Positions 8,324-17,521 of a DNA stretch of 64,000 nucleotides are shown one piece after another. The notes beneath the pieces were generated by a model, which was given only the letters and a program-made list of their open reading frames with translations, ran no database searches and was not told the origin of the DNA. The position numbers and the translations under genes are program-made. Numbering within the stretch: the stretch's first letter is position 1; each line of letters begins with the position of its first letter. This stretch comes from CAVZBT01 sp963773605 (lineage in GTDB: Bacteria; Acidobacteriota; UBA6911), in NCBI GenBank assembly GCA_963773605.1, contig CAVZBT010000007.1, positions 172,655-236,654 of the forward strand, in the 5' to 3' direction.

Positions 8324-9232
8324 TCAATTGACCCAATCGTTGAGAAGCTTTTCCCACACGAGACTGTCGTCCGACGGCAACGACGACTCCTGCCGGGCGA
8401 CCGTCCGCGCGAGGACTCGGAAACAACGGCTGGCAGGGGCGTTCGGGTAGCGCTGGCTCACCAGCACCTGGCTCCGCACAGCCTGGGGCACGTGGGGATC
8501 GCGCTCGATGTGCCCGAGGTACTCAACCTCCCGGTTGAGAAATCGTTTCACGACCGAGTTGATCTGCCGGAAAACATCCCTGGCCTCGTCCTCGTGCTGG
8601 ACGGAGTTGATGAGGACGCGGACCGGTTTTTGCGGCTGTTCGGCAAGGATGATCTTGATGACCGCGTACGCGTCGACGATGGCGGTCGGCTCGGGATCGC
8701 TCACGACGACCACTTCGTGGGCCGAGCGCAGAAAATGAGTGACGTTGCGGGAAATCCCCGCCGCCGTGTCGATGATGAAGAAGTCGGTGTCCCGGTCGAA
8801 ATCGGCGAAGCTCTCGACCAGGTGGTTTCTCTGGCCGACGGTCAGTTCGGACAGACGCTGCAACCCGGAACTGGCCGGGATGACCCGGAAGCCGTTGGGG
8901 GCGTCCACGATGATTTCAGACAGGCTCTTGTTGCCGAAGAGGACGTGTCCCAGGTGAAACCGCGGGGTCAGGCCCAGCAGCACGTCGAGATTCGCCAACC
9001 CGAAATCCGCGTCCAGCACGACGACCTTCTTGCCCATCTCGGCCAGGTTCGCCGCCAGGTTCGCCACCACGTTGGTCTTCCCGACCCCGCCTTTGCCGCT
9101 GGTCACGGCAATGATCCGTGTCCCGGTCTGCCGCTCGGCCGGGGCAGTCGCTCCTCGTCCCGATGCGCGTTCCAGAGTCTCCGCCTGGTGGGTGACGCGA
9201 TTTGAACACTCCAGCTTCCTCGGTTTTTCCAC
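8324..9232 (-). CDS. flhG: Flagellar number regulator FlhG (MinD-like ATPase)
   Basis: FlhG (FleN, YlxH) is a MinD/ParA-family ATPase that works with FlhF to set flagellar number and place. The deviant Walker A reads SGKGGVGKTNVVANLAANLA, followed by V-V-V-L-D-A-D-F-G-L-A-N-L-D-V-L-L-G and F-F-I-I-D-T-A-A-G-I. The C-terminus lacks an obvious helix-turn-helix. I choose the GTG at 9232, just downstream of flhF (15 bases), with CGGAG upstream; the frame is open far beyond this, but that part lies antiframe to flhF. The predicted length is 302 residues. Confidence 0.92.
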   Translation of the reverse strand: MEKPRKLECSNRVTHQAETLERASGRGATAPAERQTGTRIIAVTSGKGGVGKTNVVANLAANLAEMGKKVVVLDADFGLANLDVLLGLTPRFHLGHVLFGNKSLSEIIVDAPNGFRVIPASSGLQRLSELTVGQRNHLVESFADFDRDTDFFIIDTAAGISRNVTHFLRSAHEVVVVSDPEPTAIVDAYAVIKIILAEQPQKPVRVLINSVQHEDEARDVFRQINSVVKRFLNREVEYLGHIERDPHVPQAVRSQVLVSQRYPNAPASRCFRVLARTVARQESSLPSDDSLVWEKLLNDWVN

Positions 9233-9246
9233 TTGGGGGCTCCGTG

Positions 9247-10368
9247 TCAGACTTCGTTCAGGACGATGTCGAGGATACGTTCCTTCGGGAGGACATGAAT
9301 GTCCTCGGGTACCCGCTGGCCATTGGTGTAGTACGACAGAGGCATCCCGGTCCGGACGAGCTCGTTGAAGACCGGGCCGCACGTGGCCGTTTCGTCGAGC
9401 TTGGTAAACAGGAGATGGTCCGGCCGGCAGGGGGCGAAGCGCTCCACGATCTCTTCCAGGTCGGTCGCCCGGGTCGTGGCGCTCAGAACCAGGTGCCGCT
9501 CCATGTCCAGCGCGCCGTCCGCCAGACACGCCAGCGCCCCTATGGCGGCGCTGTCCCTGGGTCCCCGGCCGGTCGTGTCGACAGAACATAGTCGCGCCGG
9601 GACTGCTCCTCCACGGCCGCCCTGCAGACCGGCGAGGTCTCGCACGAAACGGAACGGGACCCCGATCAGGGAGGCGTAGGTCCGCAGCTGGTCGACCGCA
9701 CCGATGCGGTAGCCGTCGAGCGTCACGAGAACGACGTTCCTTTTCATCTGCAGCGCCAGGCGCGCCGCAAGCTTCGCGATCGTCGTCGTCTTGCCGACGC
9801 CCGTCGGCCCGATGAACGCGACGATGCGCTTGTGCGGGAGACCCTCGTCGGACGTGCGCGCGATCAACCCTCCTGCGACGGAGTTGACGGCCGTGACCAG
9901 CGAGGGGCGATGGTGCCGCTGCCGTCCGTCGAGCATCCGGACCGACTGCTGGACGAGCCTGCGGGCGAGCCAGCCGTGCACACCGGCCGTCACGAGATCC
10001 CGGTACAGCACGGCCGCGGCGCTGGTGCGCTGCCGGGCCGCGGGCCGTTCGGGATCGGCCGGCGCGGGCGCTTTGCGCATCGAGGCGGGTGTGTACAGGA
10101 CCGGCGCGCCGTCCGACGGCGCGCCGTCGAGTTCGTCCGCGCCCGCTGAGGTACGCGCATCGGCAACGCGGGGCCTTTCCGCAGGACCACCGTAAAACTC
10201 CGACCCCTCGCGGCCATCGACCGCGGCCACCACTTCGACCGTGGAGGCAATTCCGGACCGGCACGGCTTCTCTTTGGTGGAGAGCAGCAGGGCATCCGGG
10301 CCGAGTTCGGCCTTGATGTCCCGCAACGCCTCAGCCATCGTCTGGGCGTAGAAAGTCTTGATTCTCAT
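9247..10368 (-). CDS. flhF: Flagellar GTPase FlhF (locally frame-shifted patch)
   Basis: FlhF is an SRP-family GTPase that recruits early flagellar parts to the pole. It starts MRIKTFYAQTMAEALRDIK as usual, then has a variable A/P-rich linker (residues ~60-125), and the NG domain with G1 loop GPTGVGKTTTIAKLA near residue 190, T-L-D-G-Y-R-I-G-A-V-D-Q-L, and L-L-F-T-K-L-D-E-T. Between ~9580 and ~9622 the encoded residues are wrong for the family. The +1 alternative frame of the same bases reads AAVEEQSRRDYVL and restores the expected run up to DTTGR. One extra base at the GGG (9620-9622) and one missing base near 9580-9587 explain this. It is followed by flhG. Confidence 0.92.
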   Translation of the reverse strand: MRIKTFYAQTMAEALRDIKAELGPDALLLSTKEKPCRSGIASTVEVVAAVDGREGSEFYGGPAERPRVADARTSAGADELDGAPSDGAPVLYTPASMRKAPAPADPERPAARQRTSAAAVLYRDLVTAGVHGWLARRLVQQSVRMLDGRQRHHRPSLVTAVNSVAGGLIARTSDEGLPHKRIVAFIGPTGVGKTTTIAKLAARLALQMKRNVVLVTLDGYRIGAVDQLRTYASLIGVPFRFVRDLAGLQGGRGGAVPARLCSVDTTGRGPRDSAAIGALACLADGALDMERHLVLSATTRATDLEEIVERFAPCRPDHLLFTKLDETATCGPVFNELVRTGMPLSYYTNGQRVPEDIHVLPKERILDIVLNEV

Positions 10369-10369
10369 C

Positions 10370-12455
10370 CTAGCTCACCATTCCCACGGAAAGGACACGG
10401 ACGTTCGGCGGTATTTCGCTGTGCGACAGGATCGCCACACCCGGCATATAGCGTTCGAGCAGCTGCCGCACATACATCCGGACATTCGGCGAGCAGAGGA
10501 TCACCGGGTTGGCCGCACCGGCCGCGGACTCGAGGGTGCGCCGGAACCGGCTCATGATGTCTTTGGCCTGCCGAGGTTCCAGCGCCAGATAGGCACCCTG
10601 GTCGGTGTGCACCACGCCGTCGTTAACGGCCTTCTCCAGCTCCGGGCTGACCGTGAACACGGGCAGTTCGCCGCTCTCGTTCTGGTAGGGTCTGCAGATG
10701 GACCGTGCCAGGGCCTGGCGGCAGTACTCCGTCAGCACGCCGATGTTCTTCGTGTAGGAGCCGTAATCGGCCAGGGTCTCCAGAATCGAGACCACGTCCC
10801 GGATGCTGACCCGCTCCTTGAGCAGGTTCTGCAGGACCTTCTGCACTTCGCCGATCGACAGCACCTTCGGGACCAGCTCCTCGACCACCTTCGGGTGAGT
10901 CTCCGCGACCGTGTCGAGCAGGCTCTTGGTTTCCTGGCGTCCGAGCAGTTCGTGGGCGTGCGACTTGATGATCTCGGTCACGTGCGTGGCCAGCACCGTC
11001 GTGGGGTCGACCACCGTGTAGCCGGCCAGCTGCGCCCGTTCCCGCTCGCTGGACTTGATCCAGCGCGCCGGCAGGCCGAAGGCCGGTTCCCGCGTGGCCA
11101 CGCCGCCGAGTTCCTCACGGGCGGTTCCCGGATTGATCGCCAGCAGGTGTTCCTGGAACAGTTCGCCGCGCGCGATCTCGACGCCCTTCAGCAGAATCGA
11201 GTACTCCTTCGCGCTCAGCTGCAGGTTGTCGGTGATGTGCACCGGCGGCACGACCAGGCCCATGTCGAGCGCGATCTGCCGGCGGATGGATTTGATGCGG
11301 TCGAGGAAATCGCCCCCCTGGCTCGCATCGACAAAACGGATCAGCCCGTAGCCGACCTCGACTCCCAGCAGATCCACCTTGAGCAGCGCCTCGATCTTTT
11401 CCTTGGGCTTGTCGGCTTCGGCGCGTTCGGCCTTGTGCTTTTCCGTCAGCAGGCCGTTCCCCTTCGCGCAGGCGCCTGCGTGCGCACCGCCATGATCCCG
11501 GTCAGCGCCGCCAGGAGGAAGAACGGCAGGGCCGGGGAGGCCGGGAACCAGGCCGAAGAAGAACAGGAAGCCCGAACCGATGGCGATCGGGATGTGATTC
11601 TTGAACAGCTGGTTCGCGACGTCGTCGCCCAGGTTCGACTTCCGAGGCGGCGCGGGTCGTGATGATGCCGCCCGCGACCGAGATCAGCAGCGACGGGATC
11701 GCCGTCACCAGTCCGTCCCCGATGGTCAGCATCGTGAAGCGCTTCGCCGCCTCCGCCAGCTCCATGTCGAACTGGAAGACGCCGATCAGGAAGCCGCCGA
11801 CGATGTTGATGGTCAGGATAAGCATGCTGGCAATGGCGTCGCGGCTCGTGAACCGGATCGCGCCGTCCATCGCCCCGTAGAACTCGGCCTCCTTGGAGAC
11901 CGTTTCGCGGCGCGCGCGCGCCTCGTGCTCGTTGATCAGGCCGGCGTTCAGATCCGCGTCGATGGCCATCTGCTTGCCGGGCATCGCGTCCAGGGTGAAC
12001 CGGGCGGTGACTTCCGAAATGCGGACGGCGCCATGGTTGATGACGATGAACTGAATGCCTATGAGGACCAGGAAAACGACGATGCCGACGAAGTAGTTGC
12101 CGCCGACGACGAACTGGCCGAACGACTGGATCACCCTCCCCGCCGCATCTTCGCCTTCGGAACCGTGCAGCAGGATCAGACGCGTGGACGCCACGTTCAG
12201 GGCGAGGCGGAACAGGGTGACGATGAGGAGCAGTGATGGGAACACCGAGAAGTGCACCGGCTGCAGGATGTACATCGAGACCAGCAGGATGATGATCGAC
12301 AGCGTGATGTTCAGGCTGATCAGGAGATCCATCACCATGGTGGGCATGGGCAGCACCATGACGACCAGGATTCCCATCACTGCCACGGGAATAATCAGAT
12401 GGACCTTGCCGAGGATCTGGGCGGGGTCGGGAGTGGCACTCTCTGCAACGCTCAT
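10370..12455 (-). CDS. flhA: Flagellar export gate protein FlhA (three frameshifts)
   Basis: FlhA is the large inner-membrane subunit of the export gate. The N-terminal half has the hydrophobic segments and the FHIPEP-family region (SLNITLSIIILLVSMYI, then FPSLLLIVTLFRLALNVAST). The cytoplasmic C-terminal half is clear (LLGVEVGYGLIRFVD, then VPPVHITDNLQL). Three frame breaks lie between them, near 11640, 11545 (CCCC where CCC fits) and 11468; read through, the linker L-L-T-E-K-H-K-A-E-R joins the halves into about 695 residues. The start at 12455 has GAGGAAG upstream; the open frame to 12521 runs into the sigma-54 site. It is the first gene of the flhA-flhF-flhG-fliA-fliM-fliN unit. Confidence 0.92.
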
Positions 12456-12505
12456 CGAACTTCCTCGATCTCCTGACGGTTGTCTGCTGTTCGGGAAGGA
12501 ATAAC

Positions 12506-12520
12506 GCAATTGGTATGCCA
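12506..12520 (-). promoter_or_regulatory. Sigma-54 promoter of flhA operon
   Basis: TGGCATACCAATTGC on the minus strand fits the -24/-12 consensus with exact spacing. It lies 51 bases upstream of the flhA start, in the gap between flhA and flhB; transcription would start near 12495. Confidence 0.8.
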
Positions 12521-12616
12521 CTCTGTCGGAGGGTGCGGTTGACGCGGCGGCGGGTTTCTGCCGACGGGTGGCCGGGGGAAAAGCGGCGGCGCGGCGGGGC
12601 GGGTGAGGCTGAATTC

Positions 12617-13687
12617 CTACCGCCGCCAGGCGTCGCGGGCCTTGTAAATATATGCCAGGATTTCAGCTACGGCTTTGTACAGGCTGGCGGGAATCGTGTC
12701 TCCGACCTCGACGGTTTTATAGAGCGTCTGGGCCAGCGGTTTGTTCTCGACCGTCGGAATGTCATGCTCTCGTGCCAACTCTTTTATCTTGAGCGCCAAA
12801 AATCCGACACCCTTGGCGACCACCTTGGGAGCTTCCATCGAGTCCATCTTGTAGGACAGCGCCACGGCATAGTGCGTGGGGTTGGTGATGACCACGTCGG
12901 CCTTCGGTACGTCCGCCATCATCCTCTTGCGGGCCATGTCGCGCTGGATGCGTCGTATGCGGCCCTTCGTGAGCGGGTCCCCTTCCATCTCCTTGAACTC
13001 TTCCTTGACCTCCTGCTTGGTCATTTTCAGCTGTTCCAGAAACCGGTATTTCTCGAAGGCATAGTCGAAACCCGCCAGGATCACGAGGAACACCGCGACC
13101 CGGAACAGCACCTCGTAGCTGATCACGCCGGTCCAGTACATCAGCTGGCGCACATCCATCAGGACCAGGCGGGGAAAGAGGGTCAGATGTTGTGAGATCA
13201 CCTGATAACTAATTATTGACACTATTGCCAGGACGAACAGGCTCTTGATGAGTTGGACCGTTCCGTGTTTGGAAAAAACGCGTGCCAGCCCGTTGCTCGG
13301 GTTGAGCTTCTCGAAGCGGAACGCCAGGGCATGCGCCGACAGGGTCAGGCCGCCACCCTGCACGAGATTCGAAAGCACGCTGATGGCAATCGCCGCCCCC
13401 ATGACCGGTGCGGTGGCCAATGCCATATGGGTCATGATCTGCCGCCCCAGACCGTTGAGATAGGAAATGGAAAGCTCCGACGGAACTCTGAGCCGGAGCA
13501 GGTCCCGCATCTCCACTCCCAACGTGCCCACCAGCGATTGCGCCGAGTACGACAGCACCAGGAGGCCGCCCAGCAGGACGAAAGCAGCCGGCACTTCCTT
13601 GCTGCGCGCCACCTGCCCCTTCTCGCGCGCCTTCTGGAGCCGTCTTTGGGTAGGCCTTTCGGTCCTGTTGTCTTTGCCGCCTGCCAT
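12617..13687 (-). CDS. flhB: Flagellar export switch protein FlhB
   Basis: FlhB is the export-gate protein that switches substrate specificity after cleaving itself. The N-terminus reads DNRTERPTQRRLQKAREKGQ, the usual start. Four hydrophobic segments follow (for example FVLLGGLLVLSYSAQSLVG). A charged linker F-E-K-Y-R-F-L-E-Q-L-K-M-T-K-Q-E-V-K-E-E-F-K leads to the autocleavage motif N-P-T-H at about residue 270 (DVVITNPTHYAVALSY). The 356-residue length is typical and the frame is intact. It is the last gene of the fliL-to-flhB unit; the flhA promoter lies just downstream. Confidence 0.96.
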   Translation of the reverse strand: MAGGKDNRTERPTQRRLQKAREKGQVARSKEVPAAFVLLGGLLVLSYSAQSLVGTLGVEMRDLLRLRVPSELSISYLNGLGRQIMTHMALATAPVMGAAIAISVLSNLVQGGGLTLSAHALAFRFEKLNPSNGLARVFSKHGTVQLIKSLFVLAIVSIISYQVISQHLTLFPRLVLMDVRQLMYWTGVISYEVLFRVAVFLVILAGFDYAFEKYRFLEQLKMTKQEVKEEFKEMEGDPLTKGRIRRIQRDMARKRMMADVPKADVVITNPTHYAVALSYKMDSMEAPKVVAKGVGFLALKIKELAREHDIPTVENKPLAQTLYKTVEVGDTIPASLYKAVAEILAYIYKARDAWRR

Positions 13688-13693
13688 GAGTTT

Positions 13694-14474
13694 CTATGCC
13701 ATTTTGTGCACGAGGGCGAACAGCTCACGATACAACGACGCGTAGTACTCACCCAGGAGTTGGGGCAGGAAAGTAGAAGGACAGGCTGAGGCAGACAAAG
13801 CCGACCAGCAATTTGACCGGCATGCCGACGATAAGGATATTGACCTGGGGGGCCACCCGGCCGATGATCCCGAGCACGATGTCCGTGAGCACCGTAACCG
13901 CAATCACCGGGGCGGCGATCTGTACCCCCGCAGATAACACCTGAGACGACAGGCGCACGAGCTCGAGCACCAGCGGGCCCTGCAGCTTCAATCCTGTGAC
14001 CGGGACATAGCCAAAGCTGTCGCTGACGGCCATGAAGAACCAGTGGTGCCCGTTGATCAGGAGAAAGAGGATAAGCCCGATGAAGTTCTGCAAGAAGGAG
14101 ATCACCGACATTTCGACTTCGCTCTGCGGGTCGATGAGGTTGATGATTGAAAACCCCAGTTGGAAGGCGATGATCTGCCCCGCCAGCTGCAGGGCGGCAA
14201 AGATAAACAGGGCGGCCAGCCCGAGCACCAGCCCGAATACCGCCTCCCCGGCGGCCATGCCGACCGCAGAGCGGAGGGTGAGTTCCGCCGGCAGACGCCC
14301 CAGCGGCAGGGCGGGGACGAGAGCCATCGTCGCCACCAGCGTGAGCACGACCCGCACCTGGTACGGGATCGAGTGGCTGCTGAAGAAAGGGGCGAACACC
14401 ATGATGCCTGCGACCCGGAACAGGACGACGGCGAACCGGACCACTTCGGCACTGGAGAAGGAAATAGGATCCAT
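13694..14474 (-). CDS. fliR: Flagellar export gate protein FliR (one frameshift)
   Basis: FliR belongs to the FliPQR export channel. The protein has six hydrophobic segments and family blocks such as RVVLTLVATMALVPALP and QLGFSIINLIDPQSEVEMS. The frame ends early near 13768 after L-S-F-Y-F. The sequence CTTTCC appears to hold one T too many; removing it gives FLPQLLGEYYASLYRELFAL and a stop at 13694. The restored length is about 260 residues, normal for FliR. flhB begins 6 bases further on. Confidence 0.92.
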
Positions 14475-14493
14475 ACCGCAGCACGCGGCCAGT

Positions 14494-14772
14494 CTAGCGC
14501 GCGAAGCGCTCGAGATGGCCCAGCAGCCCTGCGGTGTATGAGGTCATGATGCTCATGGTCCAGGGGAACAGGAGCAGGAAGGCCAGGAACACCGCGATCA
14601 TACGGGGGACGAACGAAAGGGTCATGTCCTGAATCGACGTGACCACCTGCGCGATGCTGACGAACAGCCCGATCACAAGGGAGACGACCAGCAGCGGCCC
14701 GCTCACCATGAGGGTGATCTGCAGGGTGTCCTTGGCCAGTTTCAAAACCATGTCCTGCGACATGCGGCGCAT
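14494..14772 (-). CDS. fliQ: Flagellar export gate protein FliQ
   Basis: FliQ is a small two-helix membrane subunit of the FliPQR channel. The 92 residues show helix 1 (TLQITLMVSGPLLVVSLVIG), the polar stretch QVVTSIQDMTLSFVPRM that is near-universal in FliQ, and helix 2 (AVFLAFLLLFPWTMSIM). It sits 6 bases after fliP and 19 bases before fliR, the normal order. Confidence 0.96.
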   Translation of the reverse strand: MRRMSQDMVLKLAKDTLQITLMVSGPLLVVSLVIGLFVSIAQVVTSIQDMTLSFVPRMIAVFLAFLLLFPWTMSIMTSYTAGLLGHLERFAR

Positions 14773-14778
14773 CCTCCG

Positions 14779-15528
14779 CTAGTAGAAGCTCCGGACCAGC
14801 GACCCGACGACCAGGTTCCAGCCGTCCACCAGGACGAACAGCAGGATCTTGAACGGGGTGGAGACCACCACCGGAGGCAGCTGCATCATTCCCATGGAGA
14901 GCAGTACGGCAGCCACCACCATGTCGATGACGAGGAAAGGGATAAACAGCACGAATCCGATCTGAAAGGCGGTTTTCAGCTCCGAAATCATGTAGCTCGG
15001 GATCACCACCCGCATCGGGAGATCCTGGGCGCTGCGCGGCTTCGGGATCTTGGCAATGTTCAGGAACAGGGCCAGATCCTTCTCGCGCGTGTAGCGCAAC
15101 ATGAACTGGCGCATCGGCCCGCTCGCCAGGTCGAGCGCCTGCATCTCGGTGACTTTCCCGCTGAGCATGGGTTGCAGCGCCTCCTGATTGATGCGCTCGC
15201 CCACCGGCTGCATGATGAAATAGGTCAGGAAAAGCGATAGCCCGATCAGCACCTGGTTGGGGGGCATGGTTTGCGTCCCCAGCGCCTGGCGCAGAAAATG
15301 GGACACGACGATCAGGCGGGTGAACGAGGTCACCGAGACGAGCATGGCCGGTAACAGCGCCAGTACCGTCATCAAGACCAGAATCTGGACGGGCAGGCTC
15401 AGCCCGCCGTCTGTCCCGGAACCGCCGCCGACGCGCAGCTCGATGCCCGAAAAACTCTTGTCCGCCGGCGCGGCGTAAGCCGCCGAGGCGAGTGCAAGGA
15501 CCACAATGAGTACGGCTGCGGCTCTCAT
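14779..15528 (-). CDS. fliP: Flagellar export gate protein FliP
   Basis: FliP forms the core of the export channel. After a cleavable signal peptide (MRAAAVLIVVLALASAAYAA) it has the conserved blocks L-L-P-A-M-L-V-S-V-T-S-F-T-R-L, Q-T-M-P-P-N-Q-V-L-I-G-L and IPSYMISELKTAFQIGF, then FIPFLVIDMVVAAVLLSMGM with M-M-Q-L-P-P. The 249 residues are normal. Position 15528 is the first ATG after fliO, 20 bases away. Confidence 0.97.
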   Translation of the reverse strand: MRAAAVLIVVLALASAAYAAPADKSFSGIELRVGGGSGTDGGLSLPVQILVLMTVLALLPAMLVSVTSFTRLIVVSHFLRQALGTQTMPPNQVLIGLSLFLTYFIMQPVGERINQEALQPMLSGKVTEMQALDLASGPMRQFMLRYTREKDLALFLNIAKIPKPRSAQDLPMRVVIPSYMISELKTAFQIGFVLFIPFLVIDMVVAAVLLSMGMMQLPPVVVSTPFKILLFVLVDGWNLVVGSLVRSFY

Positions 15529-15548
15529 GATTTATCCCAGGATCGTCG

Positions 15549-16505
15549 CTACTGTTCCAGGCTTTCTCGCAGCTGCCGCATTTTGGCGCGCACGTCGGGC
15601 GGAATGGTTTTCGGCCTGGCACCGTTTCTCCCGGGTGACGCCTTCTCGATCTCGAAGATGTTCCGGAACCTGTCCACTACCATCTTGGGGCGCGGGGCAA
15701 CCGGCTCGGCAGGGGCGGCCTGCGCGACGGGTTCCTCCTCGACAGACAGCGGCCCGCGCAATGGCGCAAGCAGCGTGATCTGGCTGGTTGTGTTGCCTAT
15801 CAGAAAGCGTTTGTCTTCGACCTGTATCACCGAGATGCTGCGTTTGTCGCCCATCGGGATGGTCTCGATCACCTTGAGGCTCTTCTCAGGGACCGGCTTG
15901 CGGAACAACTGGGGAGCGAATTTCCTGGTGCCGAACACCGCCGCCCCCATGAGGCTCAGCACGATGCCGAATCCTCCCAGCGCCCTGCCCAGCGGGAAGT
16001 CCGCCGCGAGGCTCGGGATTTCCGTAGCGGCGGCTGCGGGCGGCGGGGGAACGGGTGTCGCCGGCGCGGGGACGGCAACAGGCTCGGCAGGCTGAGGCGC
16101 CGCCTCCGCCGCCGCCGCCGCGGCCCCTGCAACGTCTGGGGAGTGGGCAGCTTGCGGCGCCGGCGCCCCCAGCGGTGCTGTCGCAGCAACCGCGGGTTGT
16201 TCCGGTGACGCCGCGGGAGCGACCGTCGAGGCCGGCGTGGCGATCCTTGTCCGATTGTGCCGTCTTGCCGGCGCCGTTTTTCCAGGCTTCTCGGGTGGGG
16301 GCGCGGCAGCCGTTCCGGTGTCTGTGGTCTTCGCCGGCGTGTCGACGGTCGGCGTGCCCTCCGTACCGGCGGCAGCCTGGACCGGGACAGACGCGCCCGG
16401 GCGCATCCCGGGTGCGCCAGAAGCGCCCTCGCCGGAATCGTAACCCCACGCGGCGCAGCCAAACAGTACACATGCGACAAAAGCCGGTATCAACGACTTC
16501 TTCAT
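15549..16505 (-). CDS. fliO: Flagellar biosynthesis protein FliO, long Ala/Pro-rich N-terminus
   Basis: FliO helps assemble the FliP ring. The FliO core is at the C-terminal side: a membrane segment near residues 175-195 (LGGFGIVLSLMGAAVFGT), then L-K-V-I-E-T-I-P-M-G-D-K-R-S-I-S-V-I-Q-V, the diagnostic FliO block, and a charged tail. Before it lies a signal peptide and about 140 residues dominated by Ala and Pro, presumably an extended periplasmic linker. The 318 residues are well above the usual 100-220. It precedes fliP and follows a fliN-type gene by 11 bases. Confidence 0.88.
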   Translation of the reverse strand: MKKSLIPAFVACVLFGCAAWGYDSGEGASGAPGMRPGASVPVQAAAGTEGTPTVDTPAKTTDTGTAAAPPPEKPGKTAPARRHNRTRIATPASTVAPAASPEQPAVAATAPLGAPAPQAAHSPDVAGAAAAAAEAAPQPAEPVAVPAPATPVPPPPAAAATEIPSLAADFPLGRALGGFGIVLSLMGAAVFGTRKFAPQLFRKPVPEKSLKVIETIPMGDKRSISVIQVEDKRFLIGNTTSQITLLAPLRGPLSVEEEPVAQAAPAEPVAPRPKMVVDRFRNIFEIEKASPGRNGARPKTIPPDVRAKMRQLRESLEQ

Positions 16506-16516
16506 GGCATTCTCCG

Positions 16517-16801
16517 TTACGCTCTTGTGTGCAGGTCCGTGAGGCGGATCCCCGTCCTCGCTTCCATCTCGAGGACCTCCCCGTAGGCCACCAGCTTTCC
16601 GCTGATATAGACGTCGAGGTTTTCGCCCGCGGATTTCGGCAGGTCGAGGATAGAGTCCTGCTTCAACTGCAGGATCTCGCGCACCTTCATGCTTCGGCGC
16701 CCCAACTCGATCGTGACCTTCAGAGGAACGTCGAGCAGGTGCTGGATTTCTTCGGGGTGTTTTTGTGTTTCGCTGTCGTGCTGCCGGCTGGGATCGGACA
16801 T
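16517..16801 (-). CDS. fliN: FliN-type switch protein, second copy
   Basis: This is another SpoA-domain protein of 94 residues. It reads I-Q-H-L-L-D-V-P-L-K-V-T-I-E-L-G-R, V-R-E-I-L-Q-L-K-Q-D-S-I-L-D-L, then Y-I-S-G-K-L-V-A-Y-G-E-V-L-E and G-I-R-L-T-D. All FliN landmarks are present. The ATG at 16801 follows GGAG at seven bases; the frame is open upstream to 16894, but that part overlaps fliL. It lies between fliL and fliO, where many bacteria keep fliN. The two FliN proteins share the domain but are not close copies, so this is an old duplication or a division of labour like FliN/FliY. Confidence 0.9.
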   Translation of the reverse strand: MSDPSRQHDSETQKHPEEIQHLLDVPLKVTIELGRRSMKVREILQLKQDSILDLPKSAGENLDVYISGKLVAYGEVLEMEARTGIRLTDLHTRA

Positions 16802-16829
16802 GGTGAACTCCGGAATCGGGACGAGGCCG

Positions 16830-17340
16830 CTACATCTGGACGACGAAGTCGACGATATAAACCTCGCCGATTTTTCCTTTCGGCAGAGCGGCATTGACCC
16901 TGGTACGCACTTCTTCTCGAAGTTGGAGCTTCCCCTCGAGCCGTGAGAACCTGGTCGGCCATTTTGCTGCTGAGCAGCGAAATGATGGTGTCTCTCGTGA
17001 TGGCAAGGGCGACGGGGTCGCCCGCCAGCTCCTCCCCCATCTTGGCCTCGGCGAGGCCCAGCCGGAAGGTGACTTTCAGAAAACGAGGGTTGTCCGCATC
17101 CGCGAGGTTTACCAGAAACGGCTCGAGGTTCAGCGTGGATTTCATCTCGGGCTTGCCGCTCGGTTCGGGCTTCGCCTCAACCGCCCTGGCCGCGTCCGCC
17201 CCGCCTTTCGCGTGCTTGAAGTAGCGCCAGCCGGCAAAGCCGCCGCCGGCAGCGACGAGCGCCATGGCTGCGGAGAAGAGGATCAAGAGCTTTCTGGATT
17301 TGGGCTGCTGCGGTTCAATATCGGTCCGGGGCTCGACCAT
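16830..17340 (-). CDS. fliL: Flagellar stator-associated protein FliL (one frameshift)
   Basis: FliL is a single-span inner-membrane protein around the stator. The N-terminus is cytoplasmic, followed by the membrane helix KLLILFSAAMALVAAGGGFA and a periplasmic domain with F-L-V-N-L-A-D-A-D-N-P-R-F-L-K-V and ITRDTIISLLSSK. The frame breaks near 16940; with one base removed the end reads EGKLQLREEVRTRVNAAL, then V-Y-I-V-D-F-V-V-Q-M and a stop at 16830, the classical FliL ending. It is the first gene of the fliL-fliN-fliO-fliP-fliQ-fliR-flhB unit, with AGGAGAC just upstream of its ATG. Confidence 0.9.
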
Positions 17341-17378
17341 GGCCGTCTCCTGTCACATGTTGACTCACAGCAGCAAAT

Positions 17379-17393
17379 GCAAAACACATGCCA
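17379..17393 (-). promoter_or_regulatory. Sigma-54 promoter of fliL operon
   Basis: TGGCATGTGTTTTGC on the minus strand matches the sigma-54 -24/-12 pattern with ten bases between GG and GC. It lies 39 bases upstream of fliL, pointing to it; transcription would start near 17367. Confidence 0.8.
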
Positions 17394-17469
17394 TGAATCA
17401 GATGACCGGCCTTTTGCCCGGGCGGGGCGTAAATGCGTGGATTTGCGGGATGCGGAGGCGTTTGGAACG

Positions 17470-17497
17470 GCACGGGCCGGCTTCTCGCGTCCCGTGC
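17470..17497 (-). terminator. Possible terminator hairpin after the diguanylate cyclase gene
   Basis: GCACGGG and CCCGTGC form a 7-bp stem with a 14-base loop, 25 bases beyond the stop of the cyclase gene. No T-run follows, so an intrinsic terminator is unproven. The rest of 17341-17521 holds the fliL promoter and nothing else I recognise. Confidence 0.3.
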
Positions 17498-17521
17498 ACG
17501 GGCGCGGGTGTCAAGCGGTGC

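Noticed and set aside
7316..9205. Plus-strand open frame of about 630 codons across fliA and flhG
   Set aside because: Covers two well-conserved genes on the other strand; no independent evidence.
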